From positions 52,516,707-52,580,706 of the forward strand of contig CM060174.1 in assembly GCA_030549775.1 (NCBI GenBank): a stretch of DNA of 64,000 nucleotides. The letters are read 5' to 3'. Shown piece by piece: positions 47,567 to 58,013 of the stretch. The notes under the pieces were generated by a model. It was not told where the DNA came from, did no database searches, and saw only the letters and a list, made by a program, of their open reading frames with translations. The position numbers and the translations under genes were made by a program. Numbering within the stretch: position 1 is the first letter of the stretch; each line of letters starts with the position of its first letter. Source of the stretch: Tamarix chinensis. Its lineage: Eukaryota > Streptophyta > Magnoliopsida > Caryophyllales > Tamaricaceae.

Positions 47567-49980
47567 CAGTACTCTCAATAGCCTCTAAGAATGATGTTAG
47601 CTCATGCACATTAACAATAGTCTCTGCACTAGATAAAGCATAGCTAGCCAATTCTTTATAACCAAACTTGATTGGAGGATTGATAATCTTCTATGCTCTA
47701 CCTCATGCTGTACCTCTCTACCTATTACCTAGATCCACCCATTTCTAGAATAGTAGATCTGTCAAAAAGTCTCTACCATCTAACATAGTCTCAACCTCCA
47801 CCTAACCCAAAGCACTATCCTACTCCACCTTCTTAGTAACACCATATAAGACTGAATCTTCTAGAAGAACACATACTCATTGAATGTAACATTCCATCTA
47901 GTTAAGAACTTGGATGTAGTTGGGTCCCATAATCTATGTCCCTTCATTCCAAATGAAAAGTGATAAAAGATACACTTTTTGGCTCTAGGCTTAAGTCTAC
48001 CATCATTCACATAAGCATAAGTAGTGTAACAAAAGACATGCAAATCAGAGTAATCAACTGGCTTACTATACCACAAATCCTCAGATGTCTTCAAATTAAT
48101 GGATTGATTTGGTGACTGATTTACCAAATATGCTATTTATGTGAACTACCTCATCCCAAAACTCCTTGCCTATCCATCTATATGACAACATAAATCAAGC
48201 CTTCTCTAATAAGGTTCTATTCATTTGTAAAGTAATCCCCTTTTGCGGGGGTCTTCCAACACAAATGCATTGTCTCACTATCCCATGGTCTTGGCAGAAA
48301 TTAGTGAAACTTTCTTTAACAAACCTAAGACCATTATGTATCTTAAGGTACTTAACTTGTTTCCCAGTTTACTTCTCTAGCAAGGTCTTTGAGGGTTTGA
48401 AAACACCAAATGCATCATTCTTATGATTTAATAAAAAAACCCATGCCATTCTAGATTATTATTCAATGAATGTAAACTAATACTATGAACCTCTTGTGGA
48501 AATCACTCTTGCTCGACTCTACAAATCTAAATGGATATACTCAAGAGGCTCTCTCGTACTATGCTTAGCTGCTGAAATTATAACTCTCTTTTGCTTTCCA
48601 AACACATAGTGTGTAAAAAATTCCATAGTACTTGTACTTTTTCCATCCAACAACTCCTTCATTGAGAGATCAGTCATACTCTTAACACTCATATGTCCTA
48701 GTCTTATGTGGTAAAATGTCATATCATCTAAGTATGAAAACCTTGGCAATATCACAGTAGGGGTCTCGATAACTATGGAACCTACCAACTCATATAGTGT
48801 CCTAACCCGCTTCCCATTCATGATCAATATAGGCCCTTTTATAACTTTGAGGGCACAATCCTCAATGACACAATAATACCCATTACAATACAAATAACTC
48901 ATAGAGATGAGATTATTAGTTATATTCAGGACATGTTTTAGATTAGACAATGTCTTGACCACACCATCATGCATCCTCACCTTCACCATCCCAATCCTAA
49001 TAACTTTGAAAGCAATATCATTAATCATCAAGATAAATCCTTCTTATGCTGCCTCAAATGTCTAAAACCAACTCTAGTCGGGACATATATTGTAAGAGCA
49101 TCCAGAATCCAAGATTTATCTCTCACTGATCTTGTTTTATCTATCAGTGTCCTACAACACATCTTTATCACTATCATCATGGTCAACTGTAGCATCATCT
49201 ATTGTACTAGATGACTCACGAAACATAGAACTAGGCATCTTATTAGGATAATACTTCTTAATATGGAATTTTTTGTGACACTTATAGCATGTCACATTTT
49301 TCTACCAATTTTTCAACTTAGATCTATGCTTCTTATAGTCACCAAATCCCTAGTCCTATGTCATCCCCTAGCTACCAATTTCTCACTATATGAGTCCCCA
49401 GAAGTATAGCTACCAGTTAACTAATTGTCAATCACTCCCGTGTGGTAGAGTGGATTTCACATCTTCAAGGAATAACTCATCCTTCCTATATAAAATAGTC
49501 TGAAAAAAATGCTTCAAGCTCGGAGGAAAGGAACATAAAAACATAATAGCCAAATCCTTATCATCTAATTTAACATCTATATTATGGAAATCCATAACTA
49601 TAGAGTCAAATTCATCCAAATAACCTTTTAAAGATTGACCCTCATCGAGTTTCAGTTAATAAAGTTGAGTCTTCAATAACAATTGATTTACTATCGACTT
49701 TGTCATGTACAATGACTTAAGCTTCATCCATAAGGCCACAACAATTGATTCCTTTTCCATCAACTATAATACCTTATTCAACAAACAAAATTATATGGTA
49801 GAAAGGGACTTTAGATCTAAATATTCAAATGCTTCATCCGTCATCATTTATGGCTTTTTTGAATGATTAGATAAATCTTTTCCAATCCGATTTAACTTAT
49901 AATCACCTATACCTTCAATTTCTATAATATAAAATTTACAAATTGATTAAAACTTCTCAATATTAAATCTTATACCCATC
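47567..49980 (-). pseudogene. Copia gag-pol, N-terminal part: gag, zinc knuckle, pre-integrase, integrase
   Basis: Read on the minus strand from right to left. First a gag (UBN2-type) segment: SIVMDFHNIDVKLDDKDLAI and SFPPSLKHF. Then a zinc knuckle with its last Cys changed (CYKCHKKFH...Y, about 49260-49300). The GAG-pre-integrase segment reads HIRLGHMSVKSMTDLS, then FGKQKRV. The integrase core has HNGLRFV, NFCQDHGI and LQMNRTLLEKA, followed by KEFWDEVV and a post-integrase part (HVNDGRLKPRAKKC-like). It runs into the CACTA insertion at 47566 in the IN-RT linker (FGYKELASYALS). Multiple stops make it a pseudogene. gag forms the particle; integrase inserts the DNA copy. Confidence 0.9.
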
Positions 49981-50010
49981 CCAATAACTAGATTTCTTCA
50001 ACAACACAAC

Positions 50011-50020
50011 TTTCATACCA
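50011..50020 (-). other. Copia primer-binding site
   Basis: The reverse complement reads TGGTATGAAA, just inside the LTR at 50024. It resembles the initiator-Met primer site, with substitutions after TGGTAT. Confidence 0.6.
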
Positions 50021-50023
50021 AAT

Positions 50024-50366
50024 TGTTTGAAAATAGCATGGATTCAAAGGGTCCAAAATAAATCAGAATTGATAAGATTATGAACAATTGAGGATTCAAT
50101 TATAAAATAGAATAGTTAAGAAAATGGTAGAGATCTTTATTCATGCTCTTGTATAATTATAGGATGATTCAACTAATCAGTCAATCAATTAAACAAATAT
50201 ACAATTCTATTTTAATGGAGAATTACATAGAGAAGAAGAAGAAGAAGTTGAGTCACAAGAATTTGATGGATAGGGTTTCATCATGTATTCTTTTATAGAA
50301 AATAAAACCCTATGGGACAAAACAACATGTTTAGGAAATATGGACAAAATTCATGAGGATTGTAGA
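50024..50366 (-). repeat. Copia LTR (5' LTR in element orientation)
   Basis: It starts TGTTTGAAAATAGCATGG on the plus strand and aligns throughout with 37118-37500. The outer end is assigned to ATTGTAGA by alignment with CATTGTACA. Contains an AGA-repeat at about 50231-50245. Confidence 0.75.
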
Positions 50367-51700
50367 ATTCACTTCAGTGGTTGTTGGTGTGTACTTCATT
50401 ATTGTGTTGATATAAAGTGCCAAATATTAAAGTAGGGTCACTATACTCCATATTCCATCCCCTTAAGATAGGATAAGTTGTACAAAGATCTTAAGAGAAT
50501 CTACTAGTGGCCCTACATGAAGTGAGATGTAGCAGAGTTTATGTCGAGGTGTTTCACCTACCAAAAGGTTAAGATCGAGCAACAAAGTCCTATTGGATTA
50601 GTTATGCCCTTAGATTTTTTAAGGTAGAAGTGCGACTCCATCTCGATAGACTTTTTGGGTGATCTACCGAGGACTAACAACATGTGTGATATGGTAAGGG
50701 TTGTTATTGACAAGTTAACAAATTCAGAGGTGTTTATACTAATGAAGTCAACTTGGAGTATAGATCATTAGGTCGATGCTTATATGAGGTTTTTGATGAG
50801 TAAGCATGGTACACTTACTGATATAGAATTTGATTAGGTTTGAAGATTCCTTTCACACTTCTTTAGGAAGTTGTAGGAGGATATGGACAAAAAGTTGTGG
50901 ATGAGTACCATCCTCCACCCACCTACAAACGAGCAAACTAAGAGGATTATTTAGACACTTAAGGATATGCAATGAGGTTACATTGTAGAATTTTGAGATA
51001 GTTAGGGGGATCATCTACATTTGGATGAGTTCTCATATAGCAACATTTATTACACTATCCTAACAATGACACCCCTTTGAGGGACTATATAGATGTAAGT
51101 GCAGAACACTCTTATGTTAGAGCGATATCAGTGAGACTATTATACATGGACTAGAAATGATTGAGGAGATGACTTAGTAGGTTCAATTGATCTAGGATAG
51201 GATGAGTGTAGCTTATAGTCACTCGAAGAGCTATGCAGATCAAAAGTGCTATAATGATGGATTTGAGTAAAGTGATAGAGTTTTATTGAGGGTTTCACCA
51301 ACTAAAGGGGTGCAAAGATTTTGTACAAAGTGTAAGTTGAGCCCAAAACACATAAGTTGTTATGAGATTGTCAACAGGGTTAGTGAGGTTTCTTACTGTC
51401 TAACTTATTCACTAAAGTTAGCATGAGTTCATAAAGTATACCACATCTCTATGCCGAGGAAGTACATTATAGATCCATCCCACATGATCAAACCTAATAA
51501 GATTGAGCTCAATGACTCTTTATCATATGAATATGTAACATTACAAATTCATGACACCAAGGTGCATTGGACTTAGATGAGCTTAGTTCCACTTGTGAAG
51601 ATTCTTTATAGTCTCTATAAAGAAGAGAAGGTAACCTAGGAGGCAGAGAAGGACATACTTAAGTCACATTCTTAGGTTTATAACATTGATATGTTAAGCT
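50367..51700 (+). pseudogene. Gypsy A pol, part 2: integrase and chromodomain-type C-terminus
   Basis: Gypsy pol resumes after the Copia element just before the integrase zinc-binding region (HYTPYS, LYKDLKRIY near 50480). It continues through DVAEFMSRCFTYQKVK, SISIDFLGDLPR (catalytic Asp region, about 50640), ILHPPTNEQT (about 50910) and a C-terminal part with HISMPRKYIIDPSHMIK and LSYEYVTLQI. The tail reads VPLVKILY, then EEKVT. The last segments correspond to the usual Del/Tekay pol end, where a chromodomain lies, though no intact chromodomain can be shown. Stops and shifts are common. The stretch between RNase H and this point (about 130 codons) is missing. Confidence 0.85.
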
Positions 51701-51861
51701 TCAAGTTTCTCTCTCTATCTTAACGGGTAGTCCCTACTAGTATATTTTCAAATCAAGTAGATTAAACCACTGAGATCTTCTTTTCTTACATCCTTTATCT
51801 CATATTCCCCAACCTTGGCTTATTAACTTCAAGGAAAAAGTCTCTTTTCAGATAGTAGCGA

Positions 51862-53530
51862 TGTAATACCCTAAATTTTAGCTAATCTAATATAATTACT
51901 TAATCTCTTAATTTAATTCTAATATCCATAGAATAATAATTTTTACCTTATTGTAAACCAATAATTCTAGATCTTAACCTAATACTAATTATTTTTGGTT
52001 ATTAATATTTTTTTAACCAAACCCTAAACTAGTATGGTTGATAATTAATTTATCCTAAATACATTAACTTACATAATTTTATTATAATCCCGCCTTATTT
52101 TCCTCCCTCCTTTTTCATCTTCCTTCTCCCCATCTACTTTTCGTTTATTTTTCTTTCCTCTCCCTCACCATCTTTTCTTTCTTTTCCCCTTCTCCTTGTA
52201 TTAAACCTTCCTTGACAATTCCCTTTGCCTTGCCTTCCACCATACCTCCCTAACCTACTCCCTATGCTCATCATCACTCATGTCTAGCATTCATGGGTTT
52301 TCATTGAAAATATATCCCCAAACACCTCAACTGTATTCTCCCTTATTTTCTAAGTTCATGTTTATATATATAGCATATATATTGCCCAAAACCACTTCCT
52401 TCCTCCCTCCATTTCTCTATCTAAAAATAGTACCACCCACTTAAGCCTTATTCCTTTCTATATCCTTTTCCTTTCTCCTTACCTTGCGATCACCAATGCT
52501 CCATAATATTACAATAATGTCCCTAAATGTGACAACTCACACCCTAGCACTGACCCTCACCACCGTAGCTCACCCCATACCACCGACTATCCTCATTATG
52601 TCCTTCCCCTTTGCTTCAATAATCTCTACCAAAAGCCTCCATTTCCCTTTGGCCAAAATCCCCAAAGCCACGCCATTTCCTTCGCCTCTTGAGCAAAAGT
52701 AATCCACATTATTCCACCCTCATTTGCTCTAGCCAAAACCACCATTCCCCCACCATTACCACCTATAGCCCTTGATAAAACATCCCTGACCCCTTCAACT
52801 AAAACAACCGAAGCGACCCCCACCATTAGGCCATCACCACCATTTTCCATCCTCTTGATTCAACCACCTCCACTAATCCTCATCCACCAAATTCACCATT
52901 TGTGTCCATTGTACACCCATTAGAAACAAACTACCATTGCTACCTCCTTGGTTTAACATATTCCACTGTTGCACCCTCCCTTTGTTGTGTAACTATTCAT
53001 GCAGAGGTTTTGAAGGAGGCAACATAGGATATACATGCTCAGAGACTAGTGTCCTTTTCAATTAGGATACAATTCATAATAGGTTTTATATGCTAAATGT
53101 TATGCTTGATTATTTGGATTATCATATTATTATGATTATGTTTATAACTTCATGAATTTTATTATTAAGATGTGGTGATGTGATATTATATAATGAAAAT
53201 GAGTAGGTTAAGAAGCATGTGATATCATTATGATAATTACTATGTTGAAAAAACCTAAGAGAGACAGTATGATATATGGCCATAATATGGCCTTGATAAA
53301 GTATGATAAGTGGAAAATAAGTATATTTAATATGAATAGTGATGTATAAATTAAGGATTTGAAAATAATGACAATGAACATATATATATATATATATTTA
53401 TTTATGAAATTGGCCGTTTGATTATCCTTAAGGGCATTTTGGTTAATATGTTTTAAATATATAAATTTTGGTATTTTAATTTGTTGAACGGTTTGTAATA
53501 TGCTACGAACATGATGTGGAATGTTTGGGT
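51862..53530 (+). repeat. 3' LTR of Gypsy A, truncated
   Basis: It starts TGTAATACCCTAAATTTTAGC and follows the 5' LTR through the pyrimidine tract, a TATATATATAG sequence (about 52366), the AAGGAGGCAACATAGGATAT block (53011) and GTATGATAAGTGG (53300). It loses similarity at about 53530, where sequence of the same family continues in the opposite orientation. About 1.6-2.1 kb of LTR is missing. Confidence 0.85.
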
Positions 53531-54363
53531 TATTTATGAATGGCCTAATTCCAACTCGATACATAAGATCATTTCTCCTCACATAAGGTATCATATGTAA
53601 TAAAATCATCCAAGTGGCCCTCTTCGTCCCACACAAAAGCATTCAAGTCACCTGCATATGGAAATGAAAGGCATCTATGAAAAGAATGATCATTACGATC
53701 CATATTGAGTAATGTGATGATACATTAAAATTAAGTGTATAAATTCCCAAACCATATAGAAGAATGAGCATGCACAAATATATATACTATATGATAATAC
53801 TGATTTAGAAACCCATTTGTAAGTATAAACTCAATCTAATTTTATTTATGTTGAGTTTATGACCCCAATATTCTCAACCAATTAAAGGTATAAACAATAT
53901 ATAACCCTAGGGAAAAATAGCCACTAACCTCAATTGGTGCAATAGTATTAATAATAAAAAAGCTCAAGGAAAAATACCCATGGCCAGTGTTATCGTTCAT
54001 TTGATTGGAAAGGTAAAATCAATCTTAAATCACAAGGTTTTTTACTTGAAGTGATTAATATCTTATCAATGGTTATGATCACTCTAATGATTTATTTCAA
54101 ATTGAGTTTTAGGACACCACTATTCTTAACTGATGGAATAGTATAAAAAATATATACAACTAGGGAAAAATTATCTTGGCTACTATTCTCAATTGGTGGA
54201 ATGGTATCAATAATATACAATCCCAAGATAAAATACTCCTAGCCACTATATTCTCAACCAGTGGAGGGATAGGTACATTCGGTCCTAACTCATAAAATCT
54301 TTCACTTTAAATGATTAATGTCTTATTCATAATTGGTTATATCATCGTGCAAGACTTACGCAA
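53531..54363 (-). mobile_element. Inverted Gypsy LTR fragment, minus strand
   Basis: The reverse complement carries the end of the hairpin block and beyond (TTACTCAATATGGATCGTAATGATCATTC, split here: TTACTCAATATGG then ATCATTC). It then carries the TATGTATCGAGTTGG sequence and three CCAC...GTGG-like motifs (53862-54260) with the AAAGTGAAAGAT segment. It probably continues after the LTR inserted at 54364, in 57013-58013. Confidence 0.6.
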
Positions 54364-57012
54364 TGTAAAACCCCAAATGTTAGCTAAATATAATCCTGAG
54401 TAACTAATATCATAACCTAATTCTAATACAAGAAAAATATTATTTCTACCTTACTCTTACTCCTTAATCCAAATTCTTTACTTAACCCTTATCGCTGTTT
54501 TGGGTTATTGATAAATGTTTTACCTAAACCCCACCTTCAATGGTTATTAATGAAAATTATCCTAATACCCTAACTTAAATTATATTAACCAAATCAAATT
54601 TGAAACCCACACTTATTTTTCTTCCCTACTTATTGATGCCCTTTTTCTTTTTTTTTTCTCTCCTATTCTTTTTGTATGAAACATTACCCAATAGACATGC
54701 CACTATCATGCCATCACCTACACCCTACCCCATCGTCACATCATCACCCATATCCTATGCTAATGGGTTTTGTTGAAATTTCCTTACTAATCATGCCTCA
54801 TTTGCCACCTTTCCCCTCTACTCATGCTTTTGTATATATATATAACATTTAATGCCCAATACAATCTTCTACCTCCTTCTAATTATCTATCAAAAAACTT
54901 ATGCCATTAACCCGAGCCATTCCTTCTCACCGCCGTAGCTAAAGCCACCATAAAATTGCCTTGTGCCATTAGAACCATAATAACCCACCTTCCTTTGGCC
55001 CCTTCCACTGAAACCACACAATAAACACCAGCCAAAACCACACAATAACCCACCTTCCTTACCCTTGCCTTTAGTTAAAATCAACACAACGTCCTCATCA
55101 CCTTAGGTAAAATCCACTACTTCACATCTCTTCATTCAGCAATTTCCAATATAGTCCGTGACCCTCCTTTAGCCTGTTAAATTAATCTCCACTCCTTATT
55201 AGTGGCATAATATGCTATTTCTTCCACCATACCTTCAACCCTAACCATCGATGAAACATCCTTCCATTTGTCTAAAACCAATGCAATCCACTCCCCTTTT
55301 GGTCATTCCACCATTATTCCTCCCCCACTTTTAGCTCCCCTTTCCATTCCCCTACTAGTTGCAATGGAATCTTGTGTCGTTGCCACCCCTTGGCTTTAGC
55401 ACTTGTTTGCATTCCTGCCTCCTTTGTTATGTAAAATTTTATCGACCACACCTTCGAGCCTTATTTTAGTTTCTCTTCCATTCTTTCACTCTTTATTACC
55501 CTAAAATTTATATAATCATATCATTAAGTTCTAATTATGTTTTAGTACTGTCTCTTAGGTGATTTAAGAGGAGTTTAATAAGAGGCAGGATAGGATATGT
55601 GCTTAGAGATCGATGCCTTTTTTGTAAGGATACTAGCCATTGTTTTGAGTTTTGTGTTAAATTTCTTGTATTATTGTTTTTATGATCATATTATTATTAA
55701 TATGTTGTTAAAATCATGTTTTTAATGTTTTTATTTGAGAATATGATATTATATTAAAAAAATGAGTAAGATAAGATGTATACAATATCATTATGATCGG
55801 TACTATATTGAAAACCCTAAGTGAGTTGTTATGATATATGGTATTGTCATATGGATTTGATATAGTATGATAAGTGGTAAATGAGTATATTTAAGATGTA
55901 TTGTGATAGATGGAGGATTTAAAAATATTGATACCAAACATATAAGGTTTTTGTAAAATAAGTGCTTTTGGTTACCTATAAGGAGACTTTGGTTAATATG
56001 TATTTAATATGAGAATTTTTAAAATTTAATGCATTATATGATCTAAGATATGCTAATAATATCATGAGAAATTTTTAGAGTAAATAAAAATGGCACAGGT
56101 CCCACAAAATGAGAAAAATGGCTTAATTTGGGAATAATAACCCTAAAATGGTGATGATATAATTGTATGTGTGAATTATTAGGGTTGAACATGATTGTTC
56201 AATGTATTATAAATAATAGTATTATAAGAAGGTATATTAAATGTGGTAATCATAGGTATATTATGGGAATAGTGGCTTAGGTGCATTATGCCTGAGAGGT
56301 TTCCATCGAACAATAATAGTGAATCACGTGTGTTGTCTTAGTTAGGCTTTTTAGGCCATTCCACTAGTTTTATAATGGCGGGTCCCTAAAATCAACATAA
56401 ATAAAATAATGGATTATGTTATACCGAATAATGAGATTTGGATCAGTAGTTACCTTGTGATATTTTATGTATCTTACATGGGTACTCACTTTTCATTGTG
56501 ATGCATGTTATTATCTTCATCCCTTACTTAATTATATTGTCACATTGCTTAGTACATAGCGTACTAACCATCATTCTCATAGTTGCTACTCATTTCCATG
56601 AGTAGATGATCTGAATGTCTATTTATAGGTTTATGACAACCTAGTGGATGATTTTCCAGCTTACAATGCATTATGTGGGGTGGAGTGACTTTTGTGTCAA
56701 GTTTTTTAGGTGTAGAGTCATGTTATTTAGATAATAGTCTTACCTGGATACCTTTTTATACTCCTAGCTCCATGGTATCCCTTCTTATATTTTGGATTTT
56801 GTACTCATAGTCAATCTCCAACACATATTTATGTTTATGAAGCTTATCTCTTTTTCTATATATCATGTACAACATTTTAATTAATTTGCTTTGTGATTAA
56901 CGTAAGGATGGAATGGTAAGCTAGACTTATATCATTTATAGTATTTATTACTAGTTAATTTGGTATTACGCTTCCACTAAAAAAATTAAATAATACATTT
57001 TGGAGAATTACA
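54364..57012 (+). mobile_element. Gypsy LTR, plus strand, apparently solo (2,649 bp)
   Basis: It starts TGTAAAACCCCAAATGTTAGC and ends TTTTGGAGAATTACA. It contains a pyrimidine-rich tract, TATATATATATA (about 54831), an AGGAGTTTAATAAGAGGCAGGATAGG block (55570), CCAC...GTGG-type repeats (56262-56390) and the hairpin block (56552-56605). The next bases, AGTTGATATAC, resemble a decayed primer site (AGTTGGTATCA at Gypsy A), so it might once have been a 5' LTR. Flanks CGCAA and AGTTG show no duplication. Confidence 0.7.
56552..56605 (+). other. Conserved LTR double-hairpin block with compensatory changes
   Basis: The first hairpin is TTAGTAC-ATAGC-GTACTAA, a perfect 7-bp stem. The second is CTACTCAT-TTCC-ATGAGTAG (56586-56605), a perfect 8-bp stem in which the G-C pair of the copy at 12576 is an A-T pair. 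Confidence 0.78.
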
Positions 57013-58013
57013 AGTTGATATACAAAACAAGAAAAGTGAAACACGTAAAGCTCACCCATATAGTTATGAAGGCCAACCTCAAGGAAAAGGTCTATAAATT
57101 CCCTAAGAAACTCTAATTTCATATTATAAGCACAATTTCTTCCATATTGATCATTTATCCACCAATTTTTGCACATTTTCCTAAACTATTATTATTACTA
57201 ACACATCCTAAAGTCAAGATCAATCTAAACCTTCTACACATGCACTAATAACCCACTCTCAAGATTTACCATTTACAACTCCTATGAAACCCTAATTTCA
57301 TAAGTTAGGTGTAAATTTTTCTATAAGATTCAAATAATCACCAAACTCAATGTGCATTCCTAAAATGCTAGTATTAACAACATATCTAAAAATCATGGTT
57401 AAAATCCAATGTTTTTCATATGAAATAATAGCTCTATCTCAAGATTTACAATTTATGTTTAAGCTATTTTCTCATTTTTTAGACTTACGACATTCATGAT
57501 TACTCAATAATTTCAAATGATATTATTAGAATATTATAAACTATTTAACCCATTAAAGTACCAATATTTCTTGGTTAAATCTATATGGATCAAAATTCCG
57601 TTAAAGATAGCCAAATACCCCCTTTTTTTATTTATAGAAATTGTAAATGTTCGATATCACTATTTTTAAATTATCAATTTATTACATAGGCAAAAATATT
57701 AATTGAACTTATTTCCCAATTATAATACTTATACGAAACCACATTAAAATACAATTTATCAAACTATTTTACTCAAGGCTACAAGATAAGAATCATCACA
57801 ATGTTATCGTAAGAGTGCACACTTTCCATCGTATGATCTAAATTATCATATCCTAACATTAATAACATGAATTTAACAACATAATATGTATAAAATGATA
57901 ATACCCACAATCATTGATAAAATTATCACAAAAAACCTAACTATGACTTATATCTTTACCAAAAGGGACACCGGTCTCTAAGAACATATAACCTATCCCA
58001 CCTCCTTCGAGAC
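57013..58013 (-). mobile_element. Inverted Gypsy LTR fragment, minus strand, upstream part
   Basis: The reverse complement near 57950-58010 gives GGTGGGATAGGTTATATGTTC and TTAGAGACCGGTGTCCC (short forms), the same block as 22465-22520 and 55575-55620. Further left are the following LTR segments in reverse. It is cut at 58014 by another minus-strand LTR. Confidence 0.5.

Larger units (their letters stand above)
37118..50366 (-). mobile_element. Copia (Ty1) LTR retrotransposon, minus strand, nested in Gypsy A pol
   Basis: Two related LTRs in the same direction bound it (37118-37500 and 50024-50366), both containing AATAGCATGGA, AGAGATCTTTATTCAT and AATTATAGGATGATT. Coding sequence on the minus strand runs gag, integrase, RT, RNase H from right to left, with a tRNA primer site at 50011-50020. 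Without the 8.4-kb CACTA insertion it would be about 4.9 kb, normal for Copia. The RT and gag wording resembles Tnt1/Tork-type elements. Flanking 5-mers (ATATA left, ATTCA right) do not match well. About 400 bp of Gypsy pol seem missing at the insertion site. Confidence 0.9.
21187..53530 (+). mobile_element. Gypsy A: Del/Tekay-like LTR retrotransposon with nested insertions
   Basis: Its own parts, in order, are: 5' LTR (21187-24954), primer site (24958), gag part 1 (to 25824), gag part 2 (31031-31469), gag end plus protease/RT/RNase H (35236-37117), integrase and C-terminus (50367-51700) and 3' LTR (51862 to about 53530, truncated). The two LTRs open with clearly matching sequence (TGTAATACCCCAAAATTTAGCTAATC versus TGTAATACCCTAAATTTTAGCTAATC, each allowing for substitutions), confirming one element. 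Everything between these parts is later insertion. The coding parts carry many stops, so it is old and inactive. Confidence 0.88.
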
